From: an uncultured Rickettsiales bacterium
GTDB lineage: Bacteria; Pseudomonadota; Alphaproteobacteria; Rickettsiales; UBA1997
Assembly: GCA_934747265.1 (NCBI GenBank)
Contig: CAKVGI010000002.1
Location: 42,994 to 106,993, forward strand
Length of the DNA: 64,000 bases
Direction: 5' to 3'
Shown here: positions 8,958 through 18,444 of the stretch, piece by piece
Layout: every line of letters starts with the position of its first letter
Position numbering within the stretch: the first letter of the stretch is position 1
Position numbers and translations under genes: made by a program
The notes under the pieces: generated by a model
The model's database searches: none
Told to the model about the DNA's origin: nothing
What the model saw: the letters and a program-made list of their open reading frames with translations, nothing else

Positions 8958-11900
8958 TTATTTATTCTTGGTCTGTCTATTTTTTTTGGCTTGATGTTTT
9001 TTATGTAAATCACCAACTCCTTTACCAATGTCGCCAAATAATTTAAATACAGCTTTTGCAGCTAATCGTTTAACACCCTTTACAAAACTACCTATCTTAC
9101 CAGCAATCGTAAATGGATCCGCACTTACAGAAGAACCAGGTACACCAGAACCACCAGTTAAAACAGAAGCTATTCCGGGAATTGTATTTAATAAATTATT
9201 TAAAATAAATAGCAAAAATGCTAATCTTAAGAATGTTGTAATGTCATTGGCGAATATATCAACTATTTTTGGAATACCAAAAAACCATCCTCTTTCTGTT
9301 GTAACATTATTTATAAAACATAGTATACTGTTTCTTTTTATTTTTGTAATTTCATCATTTTCTCCCAAGGTACATCCATCTTTGCTAACATTAACAAATA
9401 TTTTATTTAATTTTTGTGCTTTTTTAAGCAGGTCTGTTTCTTTTTCTGCATCTTCAATTGTTTCTTTTACACCATACTTATTATTTGTATAAGCTTTAAT
9501 ACTACCGGTTTTTTTGTCTTTGCAAACATATCCACATACCAAATCTTTATACGGTGCATTTCCAGTAAAAATACCGTCTCCTAGCGTAAAGTTATCTATA
9601 ATCATAATTGAAATAGATATATAAGCTACTAATATCATAGGTTGCAATGCAAAACCCAGTAAATTTTTTAGCCATTTATCAAATATTTTTTTCGTTTTAT
9701 CAAACAATATTGTTGGTATTATTAAAGGAGCTAAAAATAGCAACATAGTCATAGCTATTGTGGCGCCAGCAAAAAAGTAAACAACTTTTATAATAAAATT
9801 AAATAAAAGTAAAGCAATTAATATTGAAGATATAGCAATATATATTATTATACTGAACGGCCATATTAATGCTGAACCTATTAAACCAAAAAAAGATCCA
9901 AGATTTCCACTACCTGTTTTGACATCTCTATACCCAAAATATTTTGCCATTTTACAATCAAGAGTATCAAAGAATGCAATATATTTTCTTCCAGCTGGAT
10001 ATTTGTCATATCTATTATCATTATATTTTTGAGCCGCTTCTTGAACCTCTGAAGTTGCGCTTGATGGTATAATATCATTAATATTTCCGAAGAAGCAACC
10101 ATCATCTTTAATAAAATTACCATTTTGATCAACGGTAGTTTCAAAGCCAATTTTAGATACAGCATTAGAAAACGTTTCTGATAAACTATATGTAAAATTG
10201 AATAACATATCGTACCAAAACGTACTATTAATTAATGTCACAACAACTGCAATTTTAAGCATCATAATAATAAAATCACCTCTACCGCCAAGTTTTCCTC
10301 CTTTAAATAAGACATTGTATCCATATAAAGTAATCATTAATGAAGCTGCAACCATAACGGAATTATGAATAAATTTTATTAATTTATTTAAAGGTCTTTC
10401 ATGGTCAGAATCATCATATTCAGTTATAACTTGACCAATTTTATATTTATACTTACCATCTGAACATTCTTCATTTTCATCTGGCATCAATTCTGCATTT
10501 TCACACTTAGTGTGTCCAGCTCTATTAAATAGAAAGTTTTTCATAGTTTCTGTAAAACATTCAACAGCAGGAGCTGAAAGAGAAAATTTATATAAGAAAG
10601 GCAATCTGTCATATCCACTATAAGATGCATATCCATAAGTATTATGAGAACTTCCAACAAAGTTCATACAAGCTTTATCCAAAAATGGAGAATAAGAGTT
10701 TGTAAGAACAAGTTCATTATATTTTTCATCTTCTATAATTGTACAATGTCTGCGGTACTGAGAAAAGTTTTTAATTTTACCATAACAAGTTTTATAAAAC
10801 TCATAAGTTGTTTCTTTGGTTTTTTCATCGGTTTCTTCACTTTTTATACAATCATCTTCAAAAGTAAATCTGCAATATTCTTCTTGCGAAGAGTTCAAAC
10901 ATTGATTGTACTCTTCTTCATTTTTTATTTTTCTCTCAAAAATATGAGCTTGTTCTGTACCACTTTCAATATTAAAATTGTATGGACAAAGATTATATGT
11001 TGAAGCGCAATAATACACTGTTTTATCACTTTCATCTATTGATTCTTTAATTAATAATTCAATATCATCAATCTTACATTTTTGGTTATTCGCTTTTGGT
11101 GAACAAAGTGCAAAGATATTTTTTTGATTATGTTTAATACATATATTTTTGGAAGCTTCTTTACAACAATTATAAGCTTCATCAAATTCATCACCAACAT
11201 TTTTTCTGTAAAATAAAAATCTATCACAAGCATAATTTGCGGATTTAAGTCCTCTGAAATAATAGAGTTGTCTAGGTAATTGACCACTTTCAAGATTTGC
11301 ATTAACATCATACTTTAATGCCTCTGGTCTTGGATCTTTACAATCGCCTACCGCTATTTCTTCACCATCATATAAATTTTCTCTGTATATTTTATCATTT
11401 ATGGTAAAATTTCCTATATCATTACCAAACGGAATACAAGTATTGCCTTTTTTATTTTTACATTGTATGTTAGCGCAATCATTTTTATTGTTTAAACATT
11501 TTAACACTTCATATTTATATGAACCATTAAAGGCGCCCAATTCTGGATAATAATCTCTAATTTCTGTATATTTATTACAAGCGCTTGCTTCTGCTCCACA
11601 ACCACCATTTTTTTCAATTTCTTCAACAACTTCTTGGTTTCCCCAAGTTAACCAATCAGAACCGCAAACTGTAAGAACATATTTTTTTTTGCCACTTTTT
11701 CCATACATATATCTATTATTTGCTCTTATCCTTTGAACAAGTCTAGCTGGGTCGCCTGGAGTTGCTAAATCAGTGTTAAAAATAATATGACAATATATAT
11801 TTGATACATTATGAAAATAATCATCTGTAATATTTTCCTTAATATCCTCTTCACCTTCACTTTTTTTTAATGCTGAACTGAATTTAGTACTATGACTTTG

Positions 11901-12050
11901 TTTATCATACTCTACGTTATATTTTGTATACAAAATATAATCTTTAAGACTATCATACGCAAAGCCAATAAAACCTGCAAAACTACTTTTTGTAAAAGTT
12001 ATTGACATAAAAAAAGTAATAACAAAATATTTTAAAAACCCATTTTTCAT
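8958..12050 (-). CDS. VirB6-like type IV secretion channel protein, large, first copy
   Basis: 1030 residues. An N-terminal signal peptide (KYFVITFFMSITFTKSSFAG) is followed by about 530 Cys-rich residues, then membrane segments beginning near residue 570 (NSVMVAASLMITLYGYNVLF), a cluster around residues 720-830, and a late one near 960, and a basic tail. It overlaps virB4 by 4 bp (ATGA), a sign of coupled translation. Shared modules with the downstream copy are YYFRGLKSANYACDRF, CPYNFNIESGTE and VECFTETMKNFLFNRAG. The role as part of the inner-membrane translocation channel is inferred from family and operon position; the exported domain may face the periplasm or cell surface. Confidence 0.85.
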   Translation of the reverse strand: MKNGFLKYFVITFFMSITFTKSSFAGFIGFAYDSLKDYILYTKYNVEYDKQSHSTKFSSALKKSEGEEDIKENITDDYFHNVSNIYCHIIFNTDLATPGDPARLVQRIRANNRYMYGKSGKKKYVLTVCGSDWLTWGNQEVVEEIEKNGGCGAEASACNKYTEIRDYYPELGAFNGSYKYEVLKCLNNKNDCANIQCKNKKGNTCIPFGNDIGNFTINDKIYRENLYDGEEIAVGDCKDPRPEALKYDVNANLESGQLPRQLYYFRGLKSANYACDRFLFYRKNVGDEFDEAYNCCKEASKNICIKHNQKNIFALCSPKANNQKCKIDDIELLIKESIDESDKTVYYCASTYNLCPYNFNIESGTEQAHIFERKIKNEEEYNQCLNSSQEEYCRFTFEDDCIKSEETDEKTKETTYEFYKTCYGKIKNFSQYRRHCTIIEDEKYNELVLTNSYSPFLDKACMNFVGSSHNTYGYASYSGYDRLPFLYKFSLSAPAVECFTETMKNFLFNRAGHTKCENAELMPDENEECSDGKYKYKIGQVITEYDDSDHERPLNKLIKFIHNSVMVAASLMITLYGYNVLFKGGKLGGRGDFIIMMLKIAVVVTLINSTFWYDMLFNFTYSLSETFSNAVSKIGFETTVDQNGNFIKDDGCFFGNINDIIPSSATSEVQEAAQKYNDNRYDKYPAGRKYIAFFDTLDCKMAKYFGYRDVKTGSGNLGSFFGLIGSALIWPFSIIIYIAISSILIALLLFNFIIKVVYFFAGATIAMTMLLFLAPLIIPTILFDKTKKIFDKWLKNLLGFALQPMILVAYISISIMIIDNFTLGDGIFTGNAPYKDLVCGYVCKDKKTGSIKAYTNNKYGVKETIEDAEKETDLLKKAQKLNKIFVNVSKDGCTLGENDEITKIKRNSILCFINNVTTERGWFFGIPKIVDIFANDITTFLRLAFLLFILNNLLNTIPGIASVLTGGSGVPGSSVSADPFTIAGKIGSFVKGVKRLAAKAVFKLFGDIGKGVGDLHKKHQAKKNRQTKNK

Positions 12051-14437
12051 ATCTTCCTCACTCTTTTATAAAATATAGGTAGCCAATCTTCAGGCTTATC
12101 ACTCTTAATTTCTTTTATAATTTCATCTAAAAGCAAAACTGTTTCAGCTCTGCCAGATAAAACATTTATAATATCAGTCATTCCTGTTAAATCAATTTTA
12201 GCTATAACGCCACTATTATCTTGTTTAATTAAAAAATATCTGCTACCGGGATCTATTGTTTTTATTAATTGAAATTCTCTTTCTGATAACATAAAAATTG
12301 TTCTATATGCTTCTGTTGCTTTTAAATTTGGTAAATAAATTTGTGTAGCAGTTTGTTGAACAAGAGTATCTGAAATAGCACTTTTTGTAGCATCTTCAAC
12401 GGATTGTGTAGCAAATACAACGAATGCATTTAATTTTCTTAAAACTTTTAACCAATCTTTTATTCTTGGAGCAAAAACTGGATTATCTATTAAAGCCCAA
12501 GCCTCATCAAGAATAATCATAGTTGGTGTACCATCAAGAGATGCGCTGATTCTATGAAATAAATACAGTAAAACTGGACTGATACTTACTTTATCTTTTA
12601 ATAATTCTCCCATATCAAAACCAAAAACCTTGGAAGAGAAAAAATCTATATTATCAATCTCATTATCAAATAATTTTGCACGAGAACCATCAGAATGCCA
12701 CATTTCTAGTCTTCCAGCTAGTGTATCAGGTCCAGAAATACCTAAAAATGGAGCTATATTTCTTAATATTCTTTTTTTAAAAGGTAATTTGTAATTACCA
12801 TTAACCGCTTCATTAATTCTTGCCATATCTGTGGCAGTTATGGTTTCTCCATTAACACTAACCATACTTCTTATCCATTCATTTAAGAACGTTTTATTTT
12901 CGTTTGTCTCTGGTAAAGCTAATGGATTAAATCCAGATGACTTACTTGTATCTATTGTTGTATACTTGCCACCCATAGCTCTAATAAAAATCTCAGCGCC
13001 CCTATCTTTATCAAAAAAGAACATTCTGCAATTAAATTTTTGTGCTTGTGCGCATAAAAAATTCATTGTTACAGTTTTACCACTTCCAGTTGGTCCAATA
13101 ATCATAGTGTGTCCAACGTCTCTAACATGAAAGTTAAAGAAAAATGGTGTTCCTGATACTGTATTTAAAACCGTAACAGCTGGTCCCCAATGATTTCTTT
13201 TAATTTTTCCAGTTGGATAGTTATGAAATGAAGCAAAGCTTGAAAGATTTAGTGTGTTTATGGTAGCACCTCTAACAACATACGAAAAATTGCCCGGTAA
13301 TTGTGCCCAAAATGATGCTTCCATATTAAGTCTTTCTCTAACAGCTGTAATTCCAATATTTGAAAATTCAACAATAATCATAGATAAGTCATTTTCAATG
13401 GATTTCATATTATCATCTGTACACATAATACTCAAATGATGTTTGCCGAAAGCAAACCTGCCACTCATTGTTGCATCCAATGCTTCATCAATTTCTTGAA
13501 TTTGGGATACAGCAACATCCTCTGATTGTATTAATCTTCTTTGTTGTAATTGTATATTACTAATAGCTACGGTTCTATTAATATACTCAAAAGATTGAGA
13601 AATAATAAATTCAAATGGTAATTGTAAAAAACCATCCATCATACCAGCGTTTGTGATATTTCTATATTCTTTAATTGATACCATACCGCCGTATTTTGTA
13701 TTAAATGGAAATTTTACTTCAAAATTTTTGGAACCAAAATATATCTTATTTACCGGTAAGTATGAATCTAATCCGTATGGTATAAATCTATAATTTTGAG
13801 AATAACCACAATTAACTAAAGAACCTAAAAAATTACATACTTCTGAAAAAATGCCATTATTGGTTTCTACAACATCTAATAATTCGGCTCCGTAGTTTGA
13901 TAAACCATTTAGTATTCTACTGGTGATTTCTTCCATTTCAATAAAATTTTCGCGCATGTTTCTTATTTTAGCTTTCTCATCTATTTTATTTCTTAATCTT
14001 TTAAAAAATGTTGCAGCTTTTGCTAATCCTTGCGTGTCATCTTTCCTTATAATACTTAAATAGTGTTCGTTTGCAAAACTTCTATCGCCATCATGTCTTA
14101 TTTTCCATTCATCGTTAATCCTTTTGGCGAAAGCGTTTGTCATTTCTCCTTCTGGAAAAGCTTCTTTCTTTTTTCTAATTGTATGAAAATATAAACCAAT
14201 ATTTCCAGAAACCATACCTTTTAATAAATTATTTCTAGCTTCTTTTTTAATATCTATATCTTCATCGTCAGCAGTTTCAAAAGAAAATCCTTTAATTTTT
14301 ATAACCCTTAAAAAAGCATTATTTTTTAATAAAATGGTATTGGAATTCCAAAAACACTTGTATGGAATATAAATGGAAGATGATGTTTCCCATTTAAAAT
14401 ACTTATTTTTAGGAGGCTCTACAATACCAATTTTCAT
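12047..14437 (-). CDS. virB4: Type IV secretion ATPase VirB4
   Basis: 796 residues, the normal VirB4 length. It is the conserved cytosolic/inner-membrane ATPase that powers assembly and substrate transfer of type IV secretion systems. Walker A is GPTGSGKT (about residues 443-450) and Walker B is MIILDEAWALID (about 635-646), followed by the sensor VFATQSVEDA and the arginine-rich tail. The N-terminal CagE/TrbE/VirB domain is intact. It lies between virB3 (15 bp gap) and the first virB6 (4-bp overlap), as in Rickettsiales. No virB8-11 or virD4 is in the window; in Rickettsiales these lie elsewhere. Confidence 0.96.
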   Translation of the reverse strand: MKIGIVEPPKNKYFKWETSSSIYIPYKCFWNSNTILLKNNAFLRVIKIKGFSFETADDEDIDIKKEARNNLLKGMVSGNIGLYFHTIRKKKEAFPEGEMTNAFAKRINDEWKIRHDGDRSFANEHYLSIIRKDDTQGLAKAATFFKRLRNKIDEKAKIRNMRENFIEMEEITSRILNGLSNYGAELLDVVETNNGIFSEVCNFLGSLVNCGYSQNYRFIPYGLDSYLPVNKIYFGSKNFEVKFPFNTKYGGMVSIKEYRNITNAGMMDGFLQLPFEFIISQSFEYINRTVAISNIQLQQRRLIQSEDVAVSQIQEIDEALDATMSGRFAFGKHHLSIMCTDDNMKSIENDLSMIIVEFSNIGITAVRERLNMEASFWAQLPGNFSYVVRGATINTLNLSSFASFHNYPTGKIKRNHWGPAVTVLNTVSGTPFFFNFHVRDVGHTMIIGPTGSGKTVTMNFLCAQAQKFNCRMFFFDKDRGAEIFIRAMGGKYTTIDTSKSSGFNPLALPETNENKTFLNEWIRSMVSVNGETITATDMARINEAVNGNYKLPFKKRILRNIAPFLGISGPDTLAGRLEMWHSDGSRAKLFDNEIDNIDFFSSKVFGFDMGELLKDKVSISPVLLYLFHRISASLDGTPTMIILDEAWALIDNPVFAPRIKDWLKVLRKLNAFVVFATQSVEDATKSAISDTLVQQTATQIYLPNLKATEAYRTIFMLSEREFQLIKTIDPGSRYFLIKQDNSGVIAKIDLTGMTDIINVLSGRAETVLLLDEIIKEIKSDKPEDWLPIFYKRVRKI

Positions 14438-14452
14438 TTACTATTTATTTAA

Positions 14453-14752
14453 TTAATAAAGATCATAAGAATTAGTTCCATTATAAAAAGTTTTATTACT
14501 ACACTGCATAAAATTACTACTTTTCATTATAAGTATTTCAAGTGCTAATGGCTCTTTTAAACAAATTAAATATGCAATTCCGTGCAAAACTGGCAATATA
14601 ACTATCAAAAAAACAAAATTATTTGTTAGAACAAACGCCATTAAAGAACCGAGTATATTTAAAGACGCAAAAACATATGATACGCCAAGTATCATACTGG
14701 GTCTAGTAAGTCCTAAAAATAAAGGGTCAGCAACCAATTTTCCAGAAGCCAT
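14453..14752 (-). CDS. virB3: Type IV secretion protein VirB3
   Basis: 99 residues from the ATG at 14752 (MASGKLVADPLFLGLTRPSM). The core ADPLFLGLTRP and two adjacent membrane segments are diagnostic of VirB3, an inner-membrane partner of VirB4. The open frame extends upstream to 14923, but that would make a 156-residue protein, run through the promoter predicted at 14779-14806 and overlap ddl; the short start matches the family length. It is the first gene of the operon. Confidence 0.88.
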   Translation of the reverse strand: MASGKLVADPLFLGLTRPSMILGVSYVFASLNILGSLMAFVLTNNFVFLIVILPVLHGIAYLICLKEPLALEILIMKSSNFMQCSNKTFYNGTNSYDLY

Positions 14753-14778
14753 AAACACATATAATATTATATAAAAGA

Positions 14779-14806
14779 ATATTAATAAACTTAAAACTAA
14801 AATCAA
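14779..14806 (-). promoter_or_regulatory. Likely promoter of the virB3-virB4-virB6-virB6-rsmA operon
   Basis: Reading the minus strand: TTGATT (14806-14801), 16 bp, TAATAT (14784-14779). Transcription would start about 20 bp before the virB3 ATG at 14752, which supports that start. Confidence 0.45.
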
Positions 14807-14814
14807 GAAAAATG

Positions 14815-14843
14815 TTGCAATATTAAAAAAATAAGTATAAATT
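14815..14843 (+). promoter_or_regulatory. Likely promoter of the ddl operon
   Basis: TTGCAA (14815-14820), 17 bp, TAAATT (14838-14843); divergent from and next to the virB3 promoter, with transcription starting about 23 bp before ddl. Confidence 0.4.
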
Positions 14844-14872
14844 TTGTGTAAATAAATGAATTGGTTATTAAA

Positions 14873-16099
14873 ATGGATAAAAAAAATATTGCTGTTTTTT
14901 TTGGTGGCAAATCTTTTGAACATGATGTTAGTATATTGACTGGTTTAGAAGCTTGTTATGCCCTTGATACTGAAAAATATAATGTTATTCCAGTTTATGT
15001 AGATTTACAAAATCATCTTTGGACTGGTGATGCTTTACTTAGTAAAGATTTTTATCCTTTAAATGAAACAAATAAAAAAATAATTAATAAATCAGAAATA
15101 TTGATCGGAGAAGAAAAGCCAACAATTCAGATACAAAAACAAAAAATGTTTAATAAGTCATTGGAGAAAATTACTTTTGATGTCGCTTTATTAGCATTTC
15201 ATGGTGAATATGGAGAGAATGGTCCATTTCAAGGATTGTTTGAATTAATGGATGTTCCATATACTGGTTGCAGAACTCTTTCAGCATCTGTATGTATGAA
15301 TAAATCTGTTGCAAAAACACTCGTATCATCAGTTGGAGTTCCAGTTTTAGACGAAATATTAATAAAAAGACCAACAAACGATCAGTTTTTCGATGTTGAT
15401 GATTTTACAAAACAAATGTCATTTAAATTTCCAGTTATAGTAAAACCAACTGCGTTGGGAAGTAGTATTGGCGTAAGTAAAGCTAACAACAAAGATGAAT
15501 TAAATGTATCTGTTTTACAAATATTTGCATTAGGTGATGATGTTTTAATTGAACCATTTGTTGAAAATCTAGAAGAATATAATATTTCTTTAACAAAGGC
15601 TGTTGATGGTGAAGTAAAATGTTCTATTATTGAACATCCATTGAAGAAAAATGCTGAGTTTTTGGGTTTTGTTGAGAAATATATGTCAAATTCTGGCGGA
15701 AAACGTGGATGTAAAAAAGCTGGTAGCAAATTAATGTCCGCCTCAGAAAGAGCTGGTTTATTATCACTAACAAGAGATTTTGAAATAAAAGAATTAACAG
15801 AAAGCCAAAAAGAACAAATTAAAGCATGGGCTATTGATGCTTTTGATGTTTTGGAATGTAATGGTATAGTTAGAATTGATTTTATGCATAATTCTAAGAC
15901 AAAAGATTTCTATTTTACAGAAGCAAACACAATACCTGGTTCTTTCGCTTATTATTTATGGGAAGCTAGCGAACCTAGCTATACATATACAGATTTAATG
16001 GATTTCTTGATTAATGAGGCTATTGAATTGCATAAGAGTAAAAAGGGTAATATTATTTTATCTTCTTCAAAATCAAAAATTTTTAAGGAGAAAGAATAA
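14873..16099 (+). CDS. ddl: D-alanine--D-alanine ligase
   Basis: 408 residues from the ATG at 14873 (MDKKNIAVFFGGKSFEHDVS); the upstream TTG would add only four residues. It joins two D-alanines with ATP for the peptidoglycan stem. ATP-grasp features are the FGGKSFEHDVS loop, AFHGEYGENGPFQG, PYTGCRTLSASVCMNK, PVIVKPTALGSSIGVS and the metal-binding FTEANTIPGS. It is longer than the usual 300-370 residues because of a lysine-rich insertion around residues 275-315, between the GFVEKYMS and LTESQKEQIKAWA segments. It overlaps the following hydrolase gene by one base (TAATG). Confidence 0.95.
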   Translation: MDKKNIAVFFGGKSFEHDVSILTGLEACYALDTEKYNVIPVYVDLQNHLWTGDALLSKDFYPLNETNKKIINKSEILIGEEKPTIQIQKQKMFNKSLEKITFDVALLAFHGEYGENGPFQGLFELMDVPYTGCRTLSASVCMNKSVAKTLVSSVGVPVLDEILIKRPTNDQFFDVDDFTKQMSFKFPVIVKPTALGSSIGVSKANNKDELNVSVLQIFALGDDVLIEPFVENLEEYNISLTKAVDGEVKCSIIEHPLKKNAEFLGFVEKYMSNSGGKRGCKKAGSKLMSASERAGLLSLTRDFEIKELTESQKEQIKAWAIDAFDVLECNGIVRIDFMHNSKTKDFYFTEANTIPGSFAYYLWEASEPSYTYTDLMDFLINEAIELHKSKKGNIILSSSKSKIFKEKE

Positions 16100-16833
16100 T
16101 GTACTCTGTAAAGCTTGAAGGCAGAAGCGATGCAAAGTTAAGGATTATATGGTTGCATGGTTGGGGTACAGATCATAATTCATTGATCTCATTAGCTATG
16201 CAATTTCAAAATCAAGCAGAGAATTATTTGGTAGATTTACCGGGTTTTGGGCAAACTCAGAAACCAGAAAAAGCTTATGGAAGTGAAGATTACGCTGATG
16301 TTGTTGCTGATTTTATAAAATCATTACCGCCAAAAAAAACAATTGTAATTGGACATTCAAACGGCGGAAGAGTTATTATATCATTAATCAGCAAATATAA
16401 ACATATAGTTGATGGTGCTGTTTTAATTGCTGGCGCTGGTATGCCTTTAAGAAGAGGAATATTTTTTAAAACATATTCTTGGATGATAAGAACTTTTTCT
16501 CCTACTGTAAAAAAGATTTTTCCATTTTTAAAAAATGTTTCTTTAAGTTCAGCCGATTATAGAAATTCTAGTGGTGTTATGAAAGAGACTTTTCTTAAAA
16601 TAATAAAAGAAGATCTTAGAGAAAAAGCAAAAGAAATAGAAATGCCAGTACTTTTAATATACGGAGATCTTGATAGAGATACACCAGTTTATTTTGGTGA
16701 AGAATATAATAAAAGTATTAAAAATTCACAATTAAATATAATCAGTGGAGCTACACATTGGGGTTTAATTCTTGAATATAGAACTAAGGTTCATCATATT
16801 ATTACTAATTTTATAAGGAAAAATTTATGTTAA
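16099..16833 (+). CDS. Alpha/beta-fold hydrolase
   Basis: 244 residues. HGWGTDHNS forms the oxyanion region, GHSNGGR (about residues 87-93) holds the nucleophile serine, the acid is likely the aspartate in LLIYGDLDRDTP and the histidine is in GATHWGL. The substrate cannot be told. It overlaps ddl by one base and the MurF-like gene by 7 bases, so it is translationally coupled to two peptidoglycan enzymes. An envelope-related esterase or amidase role is possible but inferred. No signal peptide is seen. Confidence 0.85.
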   Translation: MYSVKLEGRSDAKLRIIWLHGWGTDHNSLISLAMQFQNQAENYLVDLPGFGQTQKPEKAYGSEDYADVVADFIKSLPPKKTIVIGHSNGGRVIISLISKYKHIVDGAVLIAGAGMPLRRGIFFKTYSWMIRTFSPTVKKIFPFLKNVSLSSADYRNSSGVMKETFLKIIKEDLREKAKEIEMPVLLIYGDLDRDTPVYFGEEYNKSIKNSQLNIISGATHWGLILEYRTKVHHIITNFIRKNLC

Positions 16834-18389
16834 ATATCAATATTTACATAATAGCCATATCAACTTTTTTGTTTTGTTATTTTAGAACAAGGTTTTTAAT
16901 GTTGTTTTTTCAACAAGATGAATATAGAAACTTTTGGTTTTTGAAATTTATTTTTAAAAGAGCTGAATTGATTGATAAAAAACTAACATTTTGTTTATTG
17001 TTAATTTGGGCTATTTCCCTTGAATTTCCATTTGTAGTATGGGGAATTATTCCATTATTTATATATTTTAGTTATAGTGAAAATGATTTTATTGAAAAAG
17101 CAAAAAAGAAATTAATGATTACAACAAGAATAAAAAGAATTTTAACCGTTGATTCTGTATTAATTGGTTTAGTTATTCTTTTTTGTACTATAATTGAAAT
17201 GTCTCAATTATTGACGGCTTTGATTTCTATACAATTATTACCATTTTTATTGATAATAAGTAATTTGATTTTGTCTCCTATTGAGAAAAGAGTTCAGAAT
17301 AAGTTTAAAAATGAAGCTATTGAAAAAATTAATAAATTAAAACCAACTGTTATAGGTATTACTGGTTCTTATGGTAAAACATCTACGAAACATATATTAG
17401 CTCATATATTATCTGGAAACTTGCCAGTTTTATGGACACCAGGTAGTGTTAATACTGAAATGGGTATTACTAGAATTATAAGAGAGAAGTTAACGGAAGA
17501 ACATAAATATTTTATTGCTGAAATGGGTGCTTATTTCAAAGGTTCAATAGAAAAATTGTGTAAGTTAACAAATCCACAACATGGAATTATAACTTCAATT
17601 GGACAAGCTCATTATGAACATTTCAAAACACAAGAAGCGATTGCTAGTGCTAAATTTGAATTAGGTGAATGGGTAGAAAAAAATAAAGGTATTTTAATCG
17701 TAAATTCAAGTCAAATAGAGGAAAGATTTTTACCAAAAGATATGCCAATGATAAAAGTCGGAAAAGATTCTGATAATTATATAACGGATATTTTACAAAC
17801 AGAAGATGGATTAAAGTTTAATTTCCATACGGAAGGTAATTCTTATGAAGTATTAGCGCCAATTTATGGTGAACATCAAGCAATGAATATAGCTTTAAGT
17901 ATTGAGATGGCTTTAAAGTTAGGCATGCCAATGAGTACAATATTAACAACTTTAAAAACATTACCACAAATTAACCATAGATTGGAAGTATTGCAAAGAG
18001 ATAATGGGGTTAAAATTATTGATGATGCTTACAATTCAAATATTGAAGGTTTTAAATCTGGTCTTAATTTACTTCAAGTATTTCCAAGAAAAAGAAGAAT
18101 ACTTATAACACCGGGTATGGTAGAGCTTGGTAAAATGCATGATCAACAACATTATGAGATCGGTAAATATGCTGGTGAAAGAGTTGATATTGCTATTATT
18201 ATTAGAAGTGATCGTATACCAACTTTTGTAAAAGGTTTTTCTGAGACAGCATTAAAAGAAACACAATTAATTCAAGCTGATTCATTTAAAGATGCACAAC
18301 AATGGATGGATAATAATTTACAATCCGGAGATGTTGTCTTACTTGAAAATGATTTAACGGATATATACGAAAGCAAAAGAAGCTTATAA
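16827..18389 (+). CDS. Mur ligase (MurF-like) with an N-terminal membrane domain
   Basis: 520 residues. Roughly residues 1-160 carry several hydrophobic segments (IYIIAISTFLFCYFRTRFLM, FCLLLIWAISLEFPFVVWGI, LIGLVILFCTIIEMSQLLTA). The rest is a Mur ligase: P-loop GITGSYGKTSTKHILAHIL, the middle domain AEMGAYFKGSIEKL, the nucleotide segment INHRLEVLQ and the C-terminal IDDAYNSNIEGFKSGL. That pattern is closest to MurF, which adds D-Ala-D-Ala to the UDP-MurNAc tripeptide, and it sits two genes after ddl, which makes that dipeptide. Usual MurF is soluble and lacks the membrane part. Whether it is the cell's only MurF cannot be seen. Confidence 0.82.
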   Translation: MLNINIYIIAISTFLFCYFRTRFLMLFFQQDEYRNFWFLKFIFKRAELIDKKLTFCLLLIWAISLEFPFVVWGIIPLFIYFSYSENDFIEKAKKKLMITTRIKRILTVDSVLIGLVILFCTIIEMSQLLTALISIQLLPFLLIISNLILSPIEKRVQNKFKNEAIEKINKLKPTVIGITGSYGKTSTKHILAHILSGNLPVLWTPGSVNTEMGITRIIREKLTEEHKYFIAEMGAYFKGSIEKLCKLTNPQHGIITSIGQAHYEHFKTQEAIASAKFELGEWVEKNKGILIVNSSQIEERFLPKDMPMIKVGKDSDNYITDILQTEDGLKFNFHTEGNSYEVLAPIYGEHQAMNIALSIEMALKLGMPMSTILTTLKTLPQINHRLEVLQRDNGVKIIDDAYNSNIEGFKSGLNLLQVFPRKRRILITPGMVELGKMHDQQHYEIGKYAGERVDIAIIIRSDRIPTFVKGFSETALKETQLIQADSFKDAQQWMDNNLQSGDVVLLENDLTDIYESKRSL

Positions 18390-18395
18390 TTTAAA

Positions 18396-18427
18396 AAATG
18401 CCTTGTCAAATATTTGATAAGGCATTT
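18396..18427. terminator. Bidirectional terminator between the MurF-like gene and nnrDE
   Basis: 14-bp stem (18396-18409 with 18414-18427, AAATGCCTTGTCAA) with one G-T wobble and a 4-base loop, A-rich before and T-rich after, between two convergent genes. Confidence 0.85.
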
Positions 18428-18444
18428 AATTTAAATAGAAAAAT

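Noticed and set aside
8705..9492. Plus-strand frames opposite the two virB6 genes
   Set aside because: Low-complexity Phe/Leu/Ser/Ile translations without starts or ribosome sites, as expected opposite real genes.
14753..14923. 156-residue version of VirB3
   Set aside because: Overlaps ddl and the predicted promoter; the family is about 100 residues.
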